NCBI GenBank assembly: GCA_902776195.1
Contig: CACYPF010000011.1
Location: 84,081 to 148,080 of the forward strand
DNA: 64,000 nucleotides
Source of the DNA: an uncultured Prevotellaceae bacterium
GTDB lineage: Bacteria; Bacteroidota; Bacteroidia; Bacteroidales; Bacteroidaceae
Direction of reading: 5' to 3'
A program made the translations under genes and the position numbers. Of the stretch, positions 18,079 through 25,577 are shown piece by piece (the first letter of the stretch is position 1; the number at the start of each line of letters is the position of its first letter). Below the pieces are notes generated by a model. The model made no database searches. It was not told the DNA's origin and saw only the letters and a program-made list of their open reading frames with translations.

Positions 18079-18111
18079 ACGGTTCAAGGCATGAACCGTG
18101 ATTCTTTTTTT
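18073..18111 (+). terminator. Strong intrinsic terminator
   Basis: A perfect 14-bp stem (AGAATCACGGTTCA with its complement) closes a 5-base loop and is followed by seven T residues. Confidence 0.92.
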
Positions 18112-18123
18112 AGGGAATATTGC

Positions 18124-18131
18124 TAATTTTG
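18124..18131 (+). promoter_or_regulatory. -7 box for amidohydrolase 2
   Basis: TAATTTTG sits 13 bases beyond the terminator and 64 bases before the ATG at 18196. Confidence 0.45.
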
Positions 18132-18195
18132 TAAGCGCAAAACTTCAAATATGTTCTCTCCATGTAAGCTAATAGACATAACAAATAAGAAAATA

Positions 18196-19933
18196 ATGAA
18201 ACAAACAGTTCGCATGAGTGTTAAGAAGATGCTGTCGTGCATCGTAGTTTTGAGTGTTATCATCGCCATGGGTACGCTTGTCTGCTGCTCAAGCAATGAC
18301 AATCCAAGTAATGGAGTACCCATTTCCGAAAAGGCTGACCTCGTGGTCTATGGAAAAATTTTCACCTCTGATGACAATAAGGTGGTAGAAGCCTTTGCCG
18401 TGAAAGACGGCAAGTACATCTATGTAGGCGACAAGACGGGAGCCGAAGCCTATGTCGAGGCAGGCAAGACCGAGGTGGTGGACTATACCGGCAAGGGACT
18501 TGTAATGCCCGGTTGCGGCAACGGACATGCACACTACTCGATGGCTCACTCCGTCAAATTAGTCGGTGCGACAGTAGGATTAGAGGACAATGCCAGCAAG
18601 TTCCTGACGGAAATCGTACCTGCTGCTGTCAAGCAGGCAAGAGACGCAGGGGCAAAAACTATCTTTGGCTTCGGATGGAATCTTCATGTCTTCGAGAGTA
18701 ATATGCCTACTCGCCAACAGTTGGATGCCATCTGCAGTGATATTCCTATGTACTTCTCAGACAATGAGGGCTGACGGCACCGTGCTCAAAAAAGATGGAG
18801 ACATATTAGGTGGTGAGATTGTAATGGGTACTGACGGCACACCTACAGGCTATCTGAAGGAGCAGGCCGGCACTTACGCACGTTCCTTCTTAGACAATGA
18901 AAGTCTCTTTAGCCTTGACATTGCAAGTGATATCTTGCCAAAAATCGAGCAGCAACTGTTGTCTGAGGGCTACACCATGTATGTCGATGGTTGGGGCAAC
19001 TATTACTATAACACTAATTTCTATCAGGCCGCTCAACAGTTAGACAATGCTGGTGGTATGCACTTCGTGTTGGGCCTGTCCTACGAGATTGAAAGTTGGA
19101 TGAATATTGACGAAGCCCTGGCCAAGGCTGCTGACGCCAAGAAATTTGCTTCCACTCGCGTCAAACCGAACTGGATTAAACTCTTTATGGACGGCACGGT
19201 GGAGACTGGCACCGGATTTGTGGATCCGCTCTATCCTGACGGACATCAGGGCCTGCCCAACTGGTCGGAAGAACAACTGACCGACATGACGCGTGTGGCT
19301 AATGAAAACGGAGTAACTATGCACATACATGCCATGGGCAACAAGGGCGTCACGCGTATTATCAACGCCTTCATCAATGGCGGAAAGGATGAGATGCGTA
19401 ACACGCTGGTTCACGTGCGTAATATTGACGAAGCAGATTACAAGCGTATGGCAGACCATAATATCTATGTCACCTCTGGTGTGCTTTGGCATTTTGCTGA
19501 GGATGGTTTGGTGGAGCATATGCGCGAGCATGGTATCGTTCCTGCAGGTCAGGAAGACAAATCTTATCCGATGAAATCGTATTTTGAAAACGGCATTATT
19601 GCGACTACCCACTCGGACTATCCTGCAACGAGCGGCAGCCCCGACGACCCGTTTGGCATTATGGAGATAGCCGTGACAGGTATGTTTACAGGAGCGATTG
19701 GAAAGCCCTACTGGACAGAAGAACTCGTCACCCGCGAGCAGGCCATCACCGCAATGACCATCAACATTGCCAAGCAGATGTTCATCGAGGATGAGCGAGG
19801 CAGCATCAAGACAGGCAAGTATGCCGACTTCCTCCTCGTCACCAAGGATGTGCTTTCGTGTCCTGAGAATGAGATTCACGAGGCCAAGCCCGCAGCCACC
19901 TACTTCGAGGGGAAAAAGGTTTTCTCGATGTAA
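18196..19933 (+). pseudogene. YtcJ-like amidohydrolase 2 with lipoprotein signal, broken by a small deletion
   Basis: Read from ATG 18196, the protein begins with a signal ending in MGTLVCCSSND, a lipobox-like site, so this paralogue was exported. Family motifs are VMPGCGNGHAHYSM, KTIFGFGWNLH and, in the second part, LFMDGTVETGTGFVDPLYPD, GVTMHIHAMGNKGV, TLVHVRNID, IATTHSDYPAT and SIKTGKYADFLLV. The first frame stops at TGA 18772-18774 just after MYFSDNEG. The second frame resumes at once with MRADGTVLKKDG. Related proteins have roughly 15-20 residues between these points (recalled), so a short out-of-frame deletion is likely. A perfect terminator follows the gene. Confidence 0.85.
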
Positions 19934-19957
19934 CGTGCCGGCATGGCATGACTCTGA

Positions 19958-19992
19958 ATGATTATCCGCAATCTGCGGATAATCATTTTTTA
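19958..19992 (+). terminator. Strong intrinsic terminator after amidohydrolase 2
   Basis: ATGATTATCCGCA and its perfect 13-bp complement flank a 3-base loop, with a run of T residues after it. Confidence 0.92.
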
Positions 19993-20040
19993 TAATCCTG
20001 ATTACTACTGATGCGATAAAATCGCGTTAGGTATAAATAT

Positions 20041-20345
20041 TCAAAATAGAGAGAGTTCTTTGACAGATTGATTGAGATTGACAGAGTCGTGTGGCTTGGT
20101 GATGAGTTCTCCCAGTGAGACTTTCTCCAGAGCTGAGATTCTAATCAGTGTTGCCACCTCGGTGATGGAGTATGGGCTTTTATAGTTCGCCTTGATTCTG
20201 GCGATAATCAGATAGGCGATGACTGCCACCCAAAGATGAGTCCGCACAGCATTCTCTGAATACCCCCACAGGGTCTTCACTACGATATTCTGCTTGACCC
20301 ATTTGAAGAAAACTTCGATGTCCCACCTATGTCTATATAAGCAGG
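20041..20345 (-). mobile_element. IS4-family transposase remnant (C-terminal end)
   Basis: The last 100 or so residues of a DDE transposase. They include the IS4-family YREK signature (YRHRWDIEVFFKWVK: Y-x2-R-x3-E-x6-K), then TLWGYSENAVRTHLWVAVIAYLIIARIK. The catalytic N-terminal part with the two aspartates is missing, and the frame upstream runs into the antisense of an amidohydrolase, so the boundary near 20345 is an approximate deletion junction. No intact inverted terminal repeat was identified. The element is immobile. Confidence 0.8.
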
Positions 20346-20794
20346 AAACCTCAGAGGCGCTGATGTCGAAGGCAGAGATTGCCCGCATTGCCACACAGCG
20401 TGCCGAACTGAGTGGTGAGTATTTCCATATTGTCGGAGCCAAGGCGTTCCTCGATGGTGTGACCGAGGCACACACGGGTTGGCAGAACCAGGATTATCTG
20501 GACCTGCCCGGCTATCACGGTGTGGAGCGCACGGCTCCAAAGGACATGTTGGGCGGAATATGCCAACCGCGTAATGTCAAGGAGGTCATCACCCGCGAGC
20601 AGTCGCTACGTGCCATGACCATCAATGTGGCACGTCAGTGGCATCAGGAGCATCGCATGGGTAGCATTGAGTTCGGTAAGATTGCCAACATGGCGGTATT
20701 CGATTGCGACTTCCTGCACGACGACATCGAGAAGGTTGCACAAGCTAATATCGTTGCCACGATCGTTGATGGCGAGGAAGTTTATAAAGCATAA
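20346..20794 (+). pseudogene. YtcJ-like amidohydrolase 3, truncated and internally deleted
   Basis: A third member of the amidohydrolase family. The first part (SKAEIARIATQRAELSGEYF, GAKAFLDGVTEAHTGW) is from the middle of the protein and the last part (VITREQSLRAMTINVARQW, MGSIEFGKIANMAVFDCD) from its end. In the intact family these blocks are separated by far more residues than the roughly 50 found here, so an in-frame internal deletion is inferred, with a junction near KDMLGGICQP. The 5' end is cut off by the transposase remnant. Confidence 0.8.
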
Positions 20795-20815
20795 GAAAAA
20801 AACAAACGCATTTAT

Positions 20816-20846
20816 TTTGTTCTTCACTCGTTTTTTCGTAATTTTG
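20816..20846 (+). promoter_or_regulatory. Consensus promoter of the MBL-porin-symporter operon
   Basis: TTTG at 20816-20819, a 19-base spacer and TAATTTTG at 20839-20846 match the Bacteroidota consensus exactly, 28 bases before the ATG. Confidence 0.85.
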
Positions 20847-20874
20847 TCGCCAATTAACCAATTAAGAAAAACAA

Positions 20875-21606
20875 ATGAGAAGAATTTGTGTTGTTTTAAT
20901 GACTATTTGCCTTGCAATAGGATGCATGGCGCAGCAGTTTGAGAAGGACGTGTTTACGACAGCATCGGGAAAAAAACTGACGATTACCTGTATCAAACAC
21001 GCCAGTATCATGATGGAGTATGACGGCAAGGTGATTTACTTCGACCCTGTCACTAACATGGAGCCACGAACAGACTTCACCACATGGCAGAAGGCTGATT
21101 TCATCTTCGTGACCCATGAGCATCACGACCATTTCGACTCCATGGCATTGACAGAGCTGCGCAGAAACTATACCGTCGTCTATTGTAACCATAACGTATA
21201 TACCCAGTGGGGCAGCGGATATGTGCTTGCCAATGGCGACAAGGCTGAGGTCTGTGAGAACATCACCGTGGAGGCTGTCCCTGCCTATAACACCACTGCC
21301 GGGCGCGAGAAGTTCCATCCCAAAGGACGTGACAACGGCTATGTGCTGAACGTGGAGGACCTGCGTATCTATGTGGCTGGCGACACGGAGGACATCCCAG
21401 AGATGGCTAACCTGAAAGATATCGACATTGCCTTCCTGCCCTGCAACCAGCCGTACACCATGACGGTGGAGCAGCTGGTGAAGGCGGCGAAGACCATCCG
21501 TCCGAAGGTGCTGTTCCCTTATCACTATAATGACACTCCCGTCCGCAAGGTAGCGATGTTCCTGGGCGGCAGCGGCATTGACGTGAGGATCAGGAAATAC
21601 CAATAA
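20875..21606 (+). CDS. Secreted MBL-fold metal-dependent hydrolase
   Basis: 243 residues with a signal peptide (MRRICVVLMTICLAIGCMAQ) and a metallo-beta-lactamase fold. The metal-binding motif is FVTHEHHDHFDS (about residues 79-90), followed by AVPAYNT, YVAGDTEDIPEM (aspartate ligand) and LFPYHYND (last histidine). The pattern is close to the UPF0173-type hydrolases. The LAIGC stretch could act as a lipobox, although the following MAQ makes simple signal cleavage equally plausible. It is the first gene of a three-gene operon with a porin and a sodium symporter, which suggests breakdown of a small imported compound in the periplasm. Confidence 0.85.
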   Translation: MRRICVVLMTICLAIGCMAQQFEKDVFTTASGKKLTITCIKHASIMMEYDGKVIYFDPVTNMEPRTDFTTWQKADFIFVTHEHHDHFDSMALTELRRNYTVVYCNHNVYTQWGSGYVLANGDKAEVCENITVEAVPAYNTTAGREKFHPKGRDNGYVLNVEDLRIYVAGDTEDIPEMANLKDIDIAFLPCNQPYTMTVEQLVKAAKTIRPKVLFPYHYNDTPVRKVAMFLGGSGIDVRIRKYQ

Positions 21607-21648
21607 CCCAAGACATCAATTCATTCACCAAAATAAAAATTAAACAAG

Positions 21649-22740
21649 ATGAGAAAGGCTTTTTTTAAGGAGGCGTTGCTTGCCGTTGCGCTTGCCGCCT
21701 TCAGCAGCACTGCCGCCATGGGGCAATCTGGCGAGCAGAAACAGAAAGAGATGACTGACTGGTTGAAAGATGTTGCCGACCGCGTCGAACTGCACGGCTA
21801 CGCACAGGGAGGGTTCAACTACACCCACCAGAATGCCGAAGACAAAGGCACTTTCGAGCTCAAACGTGTCCTCTTCTGGGTCAATGCTCGTATCACAGAC
21901 CGATGGTCGTTCCTTTTCATGCACGACTTCTCGAGCGTCGTACAGGAGTATTACACCGACTATCGCCTCACCAACAACAAGGCACTGACCGTTCGCCTTG
22001 GACAGTTTAAGAACGGCGTATCCCTCGAGAACCCCCTATCCCCTACTTCCATGGAGGCTATTGATGTCTACTCAGAAGGTGTGACCTATCTGACGGGCTG
22101 TGGCAGCGACCCCCTGATGGGGGGGCAGTATGGTCGTGACCTGGGACTCTCCGTTTTTGGTGAGACCAACGACGGCAAACTGCACTATGAGGTACAGGTG
22201 ATGAACGGACAGGGTATCAACAAGAAAGACGGTAACAAGGAGAAGGACTTCATCGGGCGACTGGAATACCGCCCTGTGAAAGGACTCAACCTCGTTGCCA
22301 CAGGACAGATCGGACGCGGGCATGCCGTCGCCAACTCGCTCTACAATCCGGATATTCATGAAGGCGACAACTATAAGCGTAACCGCTGGACGGTAGGCTT
22401 CGACTACAAATCGAAAGACTTCAACGTACATGGGGAATATATAGAAGGTAAGGACGGAAGTGCCACCAGCCGTGGCGCCTACGTCACTGGTGCCGTTCCC
22501 TTGTACAAGGGACTGGAGTTCGTAGGCTCTTATGACTTCTTCAATTTCAACACCTCGCTCGGCATGGACCAGCATAAGGCGATTGCCGGTCTGCAGTACT
22601 GGTTCTTCAAGAAGTGCCGCTTCCAGGTGCAGTATGTCTATAAGAGTGCTTATATTAATAATAAGGTGTTCACCCACGGTGCCTGCCACCAGGTCATGGC
22701 ACAGGTGCAGGTAAGACTGGATTATTCAAAGAAAAAATAA
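21649..22740 (+). CDS. Outer-membrane porin, OprO/OprP-like
   Basis: 363 residues with a signal peptide ending near STAAMGQ, then a 16-strand-like beta-barrel pattern. Features are a short N-terminal helix (KEMTDWLKDVADRV), ELHGYAQGGFNYT, LKRVLFWVNARITDRWSFLF, VRLGQFKNGVSLENPLSP and a barrel-closing VQVRLDYSKKK. This resembles phosphate-selective porins O and P, but selectivity cannot be read from the sequence. It lies 42 bases after the MBL gene and 3 bases before the symporter, so outer-membrane entry, hydrolysis and inner-membrane uptake may be linked. Confidence 0.85.
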   Translation: MRKAFFKEALLAVALAAFSSTAAMGQSGEQKQKEMTDWLKDVADRVELHGYAQGGFNYTHQNAEDKGTFELKRVLFWVNARITDRWSFLFMHDFSSVVQEYYTDYRLTNNKALTVRLGQFKNGVSLENPLSPTSMEAIDVYSEGVTYLTGCGSDPLMGGQYGRDLGLSVFGETNDGKLHYEVQVMNGQGINKKDGNKEKDFIGRLEYRPVKGLNLVATGQIGRGHAVANSLYNPDIHEGDNYKRNRWTVGFDYKSKDFNVHGEYIEGKDGSATSRGAYVTGAVPLYKGLEFVGSYDFFNFNTSLGMDQHKAIAGLQYWFFKKCRFQVQYVYKSAYINNKVFTHGACHQVMAQVQVRLDYSKKK

Positions 22741-22743
22741 ATC

Positions 22744-24267
22744 ATGATCATTAAAATTCTTCTCACTATCATCTTCTTTGCCGTGATGATAGGCGTGGGT
22801 GTCTACTCACGCAAACAGGCAAGCAGTGTGGACGGTTTCGTCCTGGGCGGCCGTGCCGTGGGACCTTGGCTGACTGCCTTCGCGTATGGCACGAGTTATT
22901 TCTCCGCAGTGGTCTTCGTGGGCTATGCCGGACAGTTTGGTTGGAAATACGGTATGTCGGCGACATGGATTGGTGTGGGCAATGCCGTCATCGGCTCCTT
23001 GCTTGCCTGGATCCTGTTAGGTCGCCGCACGAAACTGATGACACAGCATATCGAGAGCCGCACCATGCCGGACTTCTTCGGAACACGTTTCGACAGTCAG
23101 GGACTGCGTGTGGTAGCCTCCGTCATCGCCTTCGTCTTCCTGATTCCCTATACCGCCGGTGTCTATAAAGGCATCTCCACCCTCTTCGAGATGGGATTCG
23201 GTATTCCCTACGAGTACTGCGTGGTGATCATGGCAATCCTCACCGCCGTCTATGTCATCCTCGGAGGTTATAAGGCAACGGCGATGAACGACTTCATACA
23301 GGGTGTCATCATGCTCTTCGGCATCGTCATCGTCATCGCCGCCGTGCTGAACACGCAAGGGGGACTGACGGCTGCCGTGGAGAAGATGGCGGCACTGCCC
23401 TCAGACAGTGACCCGTCTGTGAATGGCGGCTTTGCTGACTGGTTCGGTCCTGACCCCTGGAACCTGCTGGGTGTCGTCATCCTCACCTCCCTTGGTACAT
23501 GGGGACTCCCGCAGATGGTGGGTAAGTTCTACTCCATCACCGATGAGAGTGCCATCAAGCGCGGCACCATCATCTCCACCATCTTCGCCTTTATCGTGGC
23601 TGGTGGCTGTTACTTCCTCGGTGGCTTCGGTCGTCTGTTCGGCATGCCACCCGTCCTGCCTAACGGAAAACTTGCCTTCGACTCCATCGTACCCTCCATG
23701 TTGGTGACATTACCCGACGTGATTATCGCCCTGGTGGTATTGCTGGTGCTCTCCGCCTCCATGTCGACCCTCGCCTCCCTGGTACTCACCTCGTCCAGTA
23801 CGATGACCCTCGACCTCATCTACCGTGACAAGAAAGCGGCTCCCGGTGAGGTGGAGGAAGGTACCATCGACGATGTCGTGGCTGAGCGGATAGAGCGCCG
23901 TAAGGTGGTGGTGATGCGTGTGCTGATCGTGTTCTTCATCGTCATATCCCTGATGATAGCACTCAATCCCCCCACCTTCATCGCCCAGCTGATGGGTATC
24001 TCATGGGGTGCCCTTGCCGGTGCCTTCCTCGCCCCCTTCATGTTGGGACTCTACTGGCGCGGGGTCACCACGGCAAGCGTATGGGCATGCTTCATCTGGG
24101 GCGTGGGCATCACCGTAGTCAACATGCTGCTGGGTAACCCCATCAACCCCATCAACTGCGGTGCTATCGCCATGGTAGGCGGTTTCCCCGTCGTATGGCT
24201 CGTCAGTCTGCTGTCACCGAAGATGAACAAGGAGACCGTCAGCAATATCTTCGAATGCTACAAATAA
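22744..24267 (+). CDS. Sodium:solute symporter (SSS family)
   Basis: 507-residue inner-membrane symporter with about 13 hydrophobic segments. Family stretches are VDGFVLGGRAVGPWLTAFAY, GTSYFSAVVFVGYAG, PYTAGVYKGISTLFE, YVILGGYKATAMNDFIQG and SMSTLASLVLTSSSTMTLDL. The last motif forms part of the sodium and substrate sites in this family. The start is 3 bases after the porin stop. An intrinsic terminator follows the stop by 9 bases. The substrate is not evident. Confidence 0.92.
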   Translation: MIIKILLTIIFFAVMIGVGVYSRKQASSVDGFVLGGRAVGPWLTAFAYGTSYFSAVVFVGYAGQFGWKYGMSATWIGVGNAVIGSLLAWILLGRRTKLMTQHIESRTMPDFFGTRFDSQGLRVVASVIAFVFLIPYTAGVYKGISTLFEMGFGIPYEYCVVIMAILTAVYVILGGYKATAMNDFIQGVIMLFGIVIVIAAVLNTQGGLTAAVEKMAALPSDSDPSVNGGFADWFGPDPWNLLGVVILTSLGTWGLPQMVGKFYSITDESAIKRGTIISTIFAFIVAGGCYFLGGFGRLFGMPPVLPNGKLAFDSIVPSMLVTLPDVIIALVVLLVLSASMSTLASLVLTSSSTMTLDLIYRDKKAAPGEVEEGTIDDVVAERIERRKVVVMRVLIVFFIVISLMIALNPPTFIAQLMGISWGALAGAFLAPFMLGLYWRGVTTASVWACFIWGVGITVVNMLLGNPINPINCGAIAMVGGFPVVWLVSLLSPKMNKETVSNIFECYK

Positions 24268-24276
24268 AGAACTAAG

Positions 24277-24305
24277 GAAGCCCTGCCGGTTGGCAGGGCT
24301 TCTTT
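24277..24305 (+). terminator. Intrinsic terminator after symporter operon
   Basis: GAAGCCCTGCC and GGCAGGGCTTC form a perfect 11-bp stem with a 4-base loop and trailing T residues. Confidence 0.92.
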
Positions 24306-24307
24306 GC

Positions 24308-24400
24308 TTACATGCAGCTCGTCACTCCAAGGGGGGTGGCGACGGCGGTGAGGATACTCACGATGAGCTGGATCACCATCTTCCAAGTCTCTTTCTTCAT
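24308..24400 (-). CDS. Smalltalk-type small protein (30 residues)
   Basis: A 30-residue peptide starting MKKETWKMVIQLIVSILTAV and ending in GVTSCM, too short for ordinary ORF calling. It matches the Bacteroidales family named smalltalk protein in public annotation (recalled). The hydrophobic core could be a membrane helix or signal-like segment. Its ATG overlaps the TGA of the HU-like gene as ATGA, so translation is probably coupled. The same position beside an HU-like protein is usual for the family. Function unknown. Confidence 0.85.
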   Translation of the reverse strand: MKKETWKMVIQLIVSILTAVATPLGVTSCM

Positions 24401-24906
24401 CCTTCACCCCCTTCCTCTGTTTTGTTCTCTGTCTCCGCAACCACGGCATTCTCATGCGTCTCCTCGAAGACGATGTCCTTCACCATCACCTTCTCGACGG
24501 AGAACGGTTTCACGATGACGGGGGTACCGTCCTTGCCCTCACGGATCTCAGGCTGTCCCTCCACACGGACGGTCTCGGGGGTGAAGAGCACACGGCGACC
24601 GTAGATGCTGTTTGCCGTCACGTCGGCTGCCTTGGCTGAGCCGAGACTGGAGAAACCTACCTTGAAGGTACCGATACCGTCGATCTTCACCTTCTGTCCC
24701 ATCTCCAGGTAGTGCTTCAGGGCGGCACCCAGCTCGTCGAGCACGGCGATGCAGTCTGACTTCTTCACGGTAGCCTGTGTCTGGATGAAGTTGGCGATCT
24801 CCTTGGTGGAGATGGGGTTCTTGTCGTAGACCGCACGGGCGAAGAACTTGCCGAAGGCGTTGGAACGGAGGTTGTTGTTCTTGTACTTAATGAATTTCTG
24901 ACTCAT
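24397..24906 (-). CDS. HU-like DNA-binding protein with C-terminal extension
   Basis: 169 residues. The first 125 form an HU/IHF-like domain of the Bacteroidales type (KFFARAVYDKNPISTKEIAN, DCIAVLDELGAALKHYLEMG, KVKIDGIGTFKVGFSSLG). A tail rich in Glu and Lys follows (ENAVVAETENKTEEGGEG). HU-like proteins bend or coat DNA; this family differs from classical 90-residue HU by its extra strands and tail. It is cotranscribed with the smalltalk peptide. The nearest minus-strand -7 box is at 25125-25132, implying a leader of about 210 bases. Confidence 0.88.
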   Translation of the reverse strand: MSQKFIKYKNNNLRSNAFGKFFARAVYDKNPISTKEIANFIQTQATVKKSDCIAVLDELGAALKHYLEMGQKVKIDGIGTFKVGFSSLGSAKAADVTANSIYGRRVLFTPETVRVEGQPEIREGKDGTPVIVKPFSVEKVMVKDIVFEETHENAVVAETENKTEEGGEG

Positions 24907-25124
24907 ATTCTAACTGTTTTAAAGGGTTAATGACTTGCCATCCGCACGTGGCTTCAGGCGTTTTGTTGAGAGCGATGCCTTGCATCATGGTGGCGGATGC
25001 TTTCTCTCGCAGAGGGGTCGGTCTCGTATGCGCCATCGGAGACTTTCCTATCTTTGATCGGAGGCACCGCCCACTGGCGGCGCAGGCATCTGTCGCTCTC
25101 GGTGTGGTGTCCGGAACACTGGTG
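24907..25124 (-). promoter_or_regulatory. Long GC-rich leader of the HU-like gene
   Basis: Between the HU-like ATG and the TAACTTTG box at 25125-25132 lie about 210 bases with no convincing gene. A plus-strand frame through this stretch has low-complexity, unprotein-like composition. The whole gap to the next gene (24907-25577) otherwise holds the inverted repeats and tandem repeats listed separately. Confidence 0.4.
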
Positions 25125-25132
25125 CAAAGTTA
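25125..25132 (-). promoter_or_regulatory. -7 box of the HU-like gene
   Basis: CAAAGTTA on the plus strand reads TAACTTTG on the minus strand, pointing toward the HU-like gene. Confidence 0.5.
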
Positions 25133-25270
25133 CACCTGTTTTACTGCCTCCGCAAGCCCCCTCCCCCTGCCGTTAGCAGCCAGCCTGCACTCCGATGCCT
25201 TCTATCTCTGCTTTCTTAACTTTCATTTAGAATTTTGCCCATTTTATTTAGTTCCGTTAACGAATCCGTC

Positions 25271-25449
25271 AGTTTTCACTTTTCATCATTCACCATTTCA
25301 TCATTTGCTTGTTTTTTACTGCTGAGCCGCCAATTTTCTAAAAATGCCTTAAATTATTATATAATTATAATTATATAATAATTTATTATAAAGATTGACT
25401 TTAAAAAAAGTACCTAATGATGAAAAGATGAAAGTGAAAAGTGAAAACT
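25271..25449. repeat. Nested inverted-repeat structure with AT-only palindrome
   Basis: A left arm at 25271-25305 (AGTTTTCACTTTTCATCATT and onward) is the imperfect reverse complement of 25416-25449. Between them, 25351-25384 is a perfect 34-bp palindrome made only of A and T. Confidence 0.75.
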
Positions 25450-25464
25450 TTTGTCCCGAAACAC

Positions 25465-25495
25465 TTTGTGATTTGAATAATTTCTTTTATCTTTG
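25465..25495 (+). promoter_or_regulatory. Consensus promoter of AAA ATPase gene
   Basis: TTTG at 25465-25468, a 19-base spacer and TATCTTTG at 25488-25495. Transcription would start at the edge of the 22-bp tandem repeats. Confidence 0.85.
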
Positions 25496-25496
25496 C

Positions 25497-25562
25497 AACC
25501 AAGATTTGAACATTTCGTAACCAAGATTTGAACATTTCGTAACCAAGATTTGAACATTTCGT
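25497..25562 (+). repeat. Three exact 22-bp tandem repeats in a 5' leader
   Basis: Three identical 22-base units at 25497-25518, 25519-25540 and 25541-25562, each beginning AACCAAGATTTGAAC and ending TTCGT. They make up nearly the whole leader of the ATPase message. Confidence 0.95.
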
Positions 25563-25577
25563 AAATACGTTTTGAGT

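Noticed and set aside
19040-19879. 279-codon minus-strand frame inside amidohydrolase 2
   Set aside because: Antisense shadow of the amidohydrolase; His- and Val-rich composition without domain signatures.
22116-22130. Slippage tract in the porin gene (runs of C and G)
   Set aside because: The frame is intact on both sides and the barrel pattern continues, so no phase switch is supported.
22072-22689. 205-codon minus-strand frame in the porin gene
   Set aside because: Antisense shadow; the porin on the other strand has clear barrel features.
24930-25325. 131-codon plus-strand frame upstream of the ATPase
   Set aside because: Biased low-complexity composition, overlaps the HU-like leader and the inverted-repeat arm, and has no promoter.
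25497-25562. CRISPR array
   Set aside because: Direct repeats of 22 bases with no spacers; it is a simple tandem repeat. No cas genes are present.
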